64,000 nt of DNA from Sphaerotilus sulfidivorans (GTDB lineage Bacteria > Pseudomonadota > Gammaproteobacteria > Burkholderiales > Burkholderiaceae_C). The stretch covers positions 27,331-91,330 of the forward strand of contig NZ_JACCPY010000014.1 in NCBI RefSeq assembly GCF_013426975.1, given 5' to 3'. Position 1 is the first letter of the stretch. Each line of letters starts with the position of its first letter. The notes under the pieces were generated by a model that worked only from the letters and a program-made list of their open reading frames with translations, searched no databases and was not told the origin of the DNA. The position numbers were made by a program, and so were the translations under genes. This document shows, one piece after another, positions 63,753 to 64,000 of this stretch.

Positions 63753-64000
63753 TCAGTCGAAATGCCGCGCGTCGGCCAGCAGCGGCGCCACCGCATCCTT
63801 GGCCGACAGCAGCGGTGCCATGCCCAGGTCCGGCCAGGTGATGCCGACCGTCGGGTCGTCCCAGCGCACCGCACCCTCGCACTGCGGCGCGTACAGGTCG
63901 GTGGTCTTGTAGAGGAAGTCGGCCGTCTCGCTGGTGACGACGAAGCCGTGCGCGAAGCCCGGCGGAATCCAGAACTGGCGGTGGTTCTCGCCGGTCAGCT
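63753..64000 (-). CDS. rfbC: dTDP-4-dehydrorhamnose 3,5-epimerase, C-terminal part (gene cut by window edge)
   Basis: 82 codons up to the TGA at 63753-63755 on the minus strand. The cupin motifs RQFWIPPGFAHGFVV, FLYKTTDLYAPQCEGAVRWDD and VGITWPDL are typical of RfbC/RmlC, which epimerises dTDP-4-keto-6-deoxyglucose. It is oriented opposite to rfbB and rfbD and separated from them by the IS-flanked cassette. Probably rfbA is next to it beyond the window. Confidence 0.95.
   Translation of the reverse strand, partial: LTGENHRQFWIPPGFAHGFVVTSETADFLYKTTDLYAPQCEGAVRWDDPTVGITWPDLGMAPLLSAKDAVAPLLADARHFD

Overview
The window is high-GC chromosomal DNA from a betaproteobacterium, most likely Burkholderiales of the Leptothrix/Sphaerotilus/Rubrivivax kind. 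That placement is inferred from gene content: the his operon layout, zapB-zapA followed by a 6S RNA, a cobinamide-salvage operon behind a B12 riboswitch, a PEP-CTERM protein and a large exopolysaccharide (EPS) locus. No tRNA, rRNA or CRISPR array was seen.

Layout: (1) 1-4680, histidine operon hisD(end)-hisC-hisB-hisH-hisA-[HEPN-type orphan]-hisF. (2) 4694-5289, a zeta-toxin-like gene with a large internal gap and its small partner. (3) 5326-11210, signalling: a NarL-type regulator with a sensorless REC-histidine kinase, then a CheY-like protein, CheA and a chemoreceptor without a periplasmic domain. (4) 11211-12790, TauE-type permease, a 6S RNA (not a protein gene), zapA and a zapB-like gene. 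(5) 12915-25338, cobalamin riboswitch leading btuB-cobU-btuF-btuC-btuD-cobO-cbiB-cobC/D-cobQ-cobT-cobS-cobC: uptake of corrinoids, adenosylation and assembly of the lower ligand. (6) 25439-29905, panD, bioA-bioD-bioB and a second, non-exported BtuF-like protein. (7) 29921-35383, housekeeping and stress genes (nth, ychJ-like, yaaA, a prolyl-4-hydroxylase-like dioxygenase, rhlE). (8) 35595-38487, amtB behind NtrC/sigma-54-like sites, its 3' end overrun by a TnpB (IS200/IS605-type) element. (9) 38713-64000, cell-surface polysaccharide region.

The polysaccharide region has a high-GC frame: PEP-CTERM protein, TPR protein, CpsB-type phosphatase with a very long disordered tail, BY-kinase/chain-length regulator, O-antigen-ligase-like protein, GDP-fucose genes fcl-gmd, a DUF1972 glycosyltransferase, dTDP-rhamnose genes rfbB-rfbD, then ugd and rfbC on the other strand. 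Inserted into it at 52745-60963 is a strongly AT-rich, tightly overlapping eight-gene cassette (Wzy-like, four glycosyltransferases, Wzx flippase, a lipoprotein GH5 glycosidase, a DUF1919 protein). The base composition switches exactly at insertion-sequence ends: an IS5-type element with a perfect TTAG target duplication on the left, and on the right the left end of a second copy of the same IS truncated by an IS3-type element. The simplest reading is a horizontally acquired serotype-like cassette that sets the repeat-unit structure, while the flanking genes supply nucleotide sugars, export control and surface display.

Most unusual items: the IS-bracketed EPS cassette with a GH5 lipoprotein; the amtB-TnpB junction; an orphan HEPN protein with an intact RX4H motif inside the his operon; the CpsB phosphatase with about 400 extra residues; the 6S RNA; and repeated in-frame internal gaps in the zeta toxin and both IS transposases.
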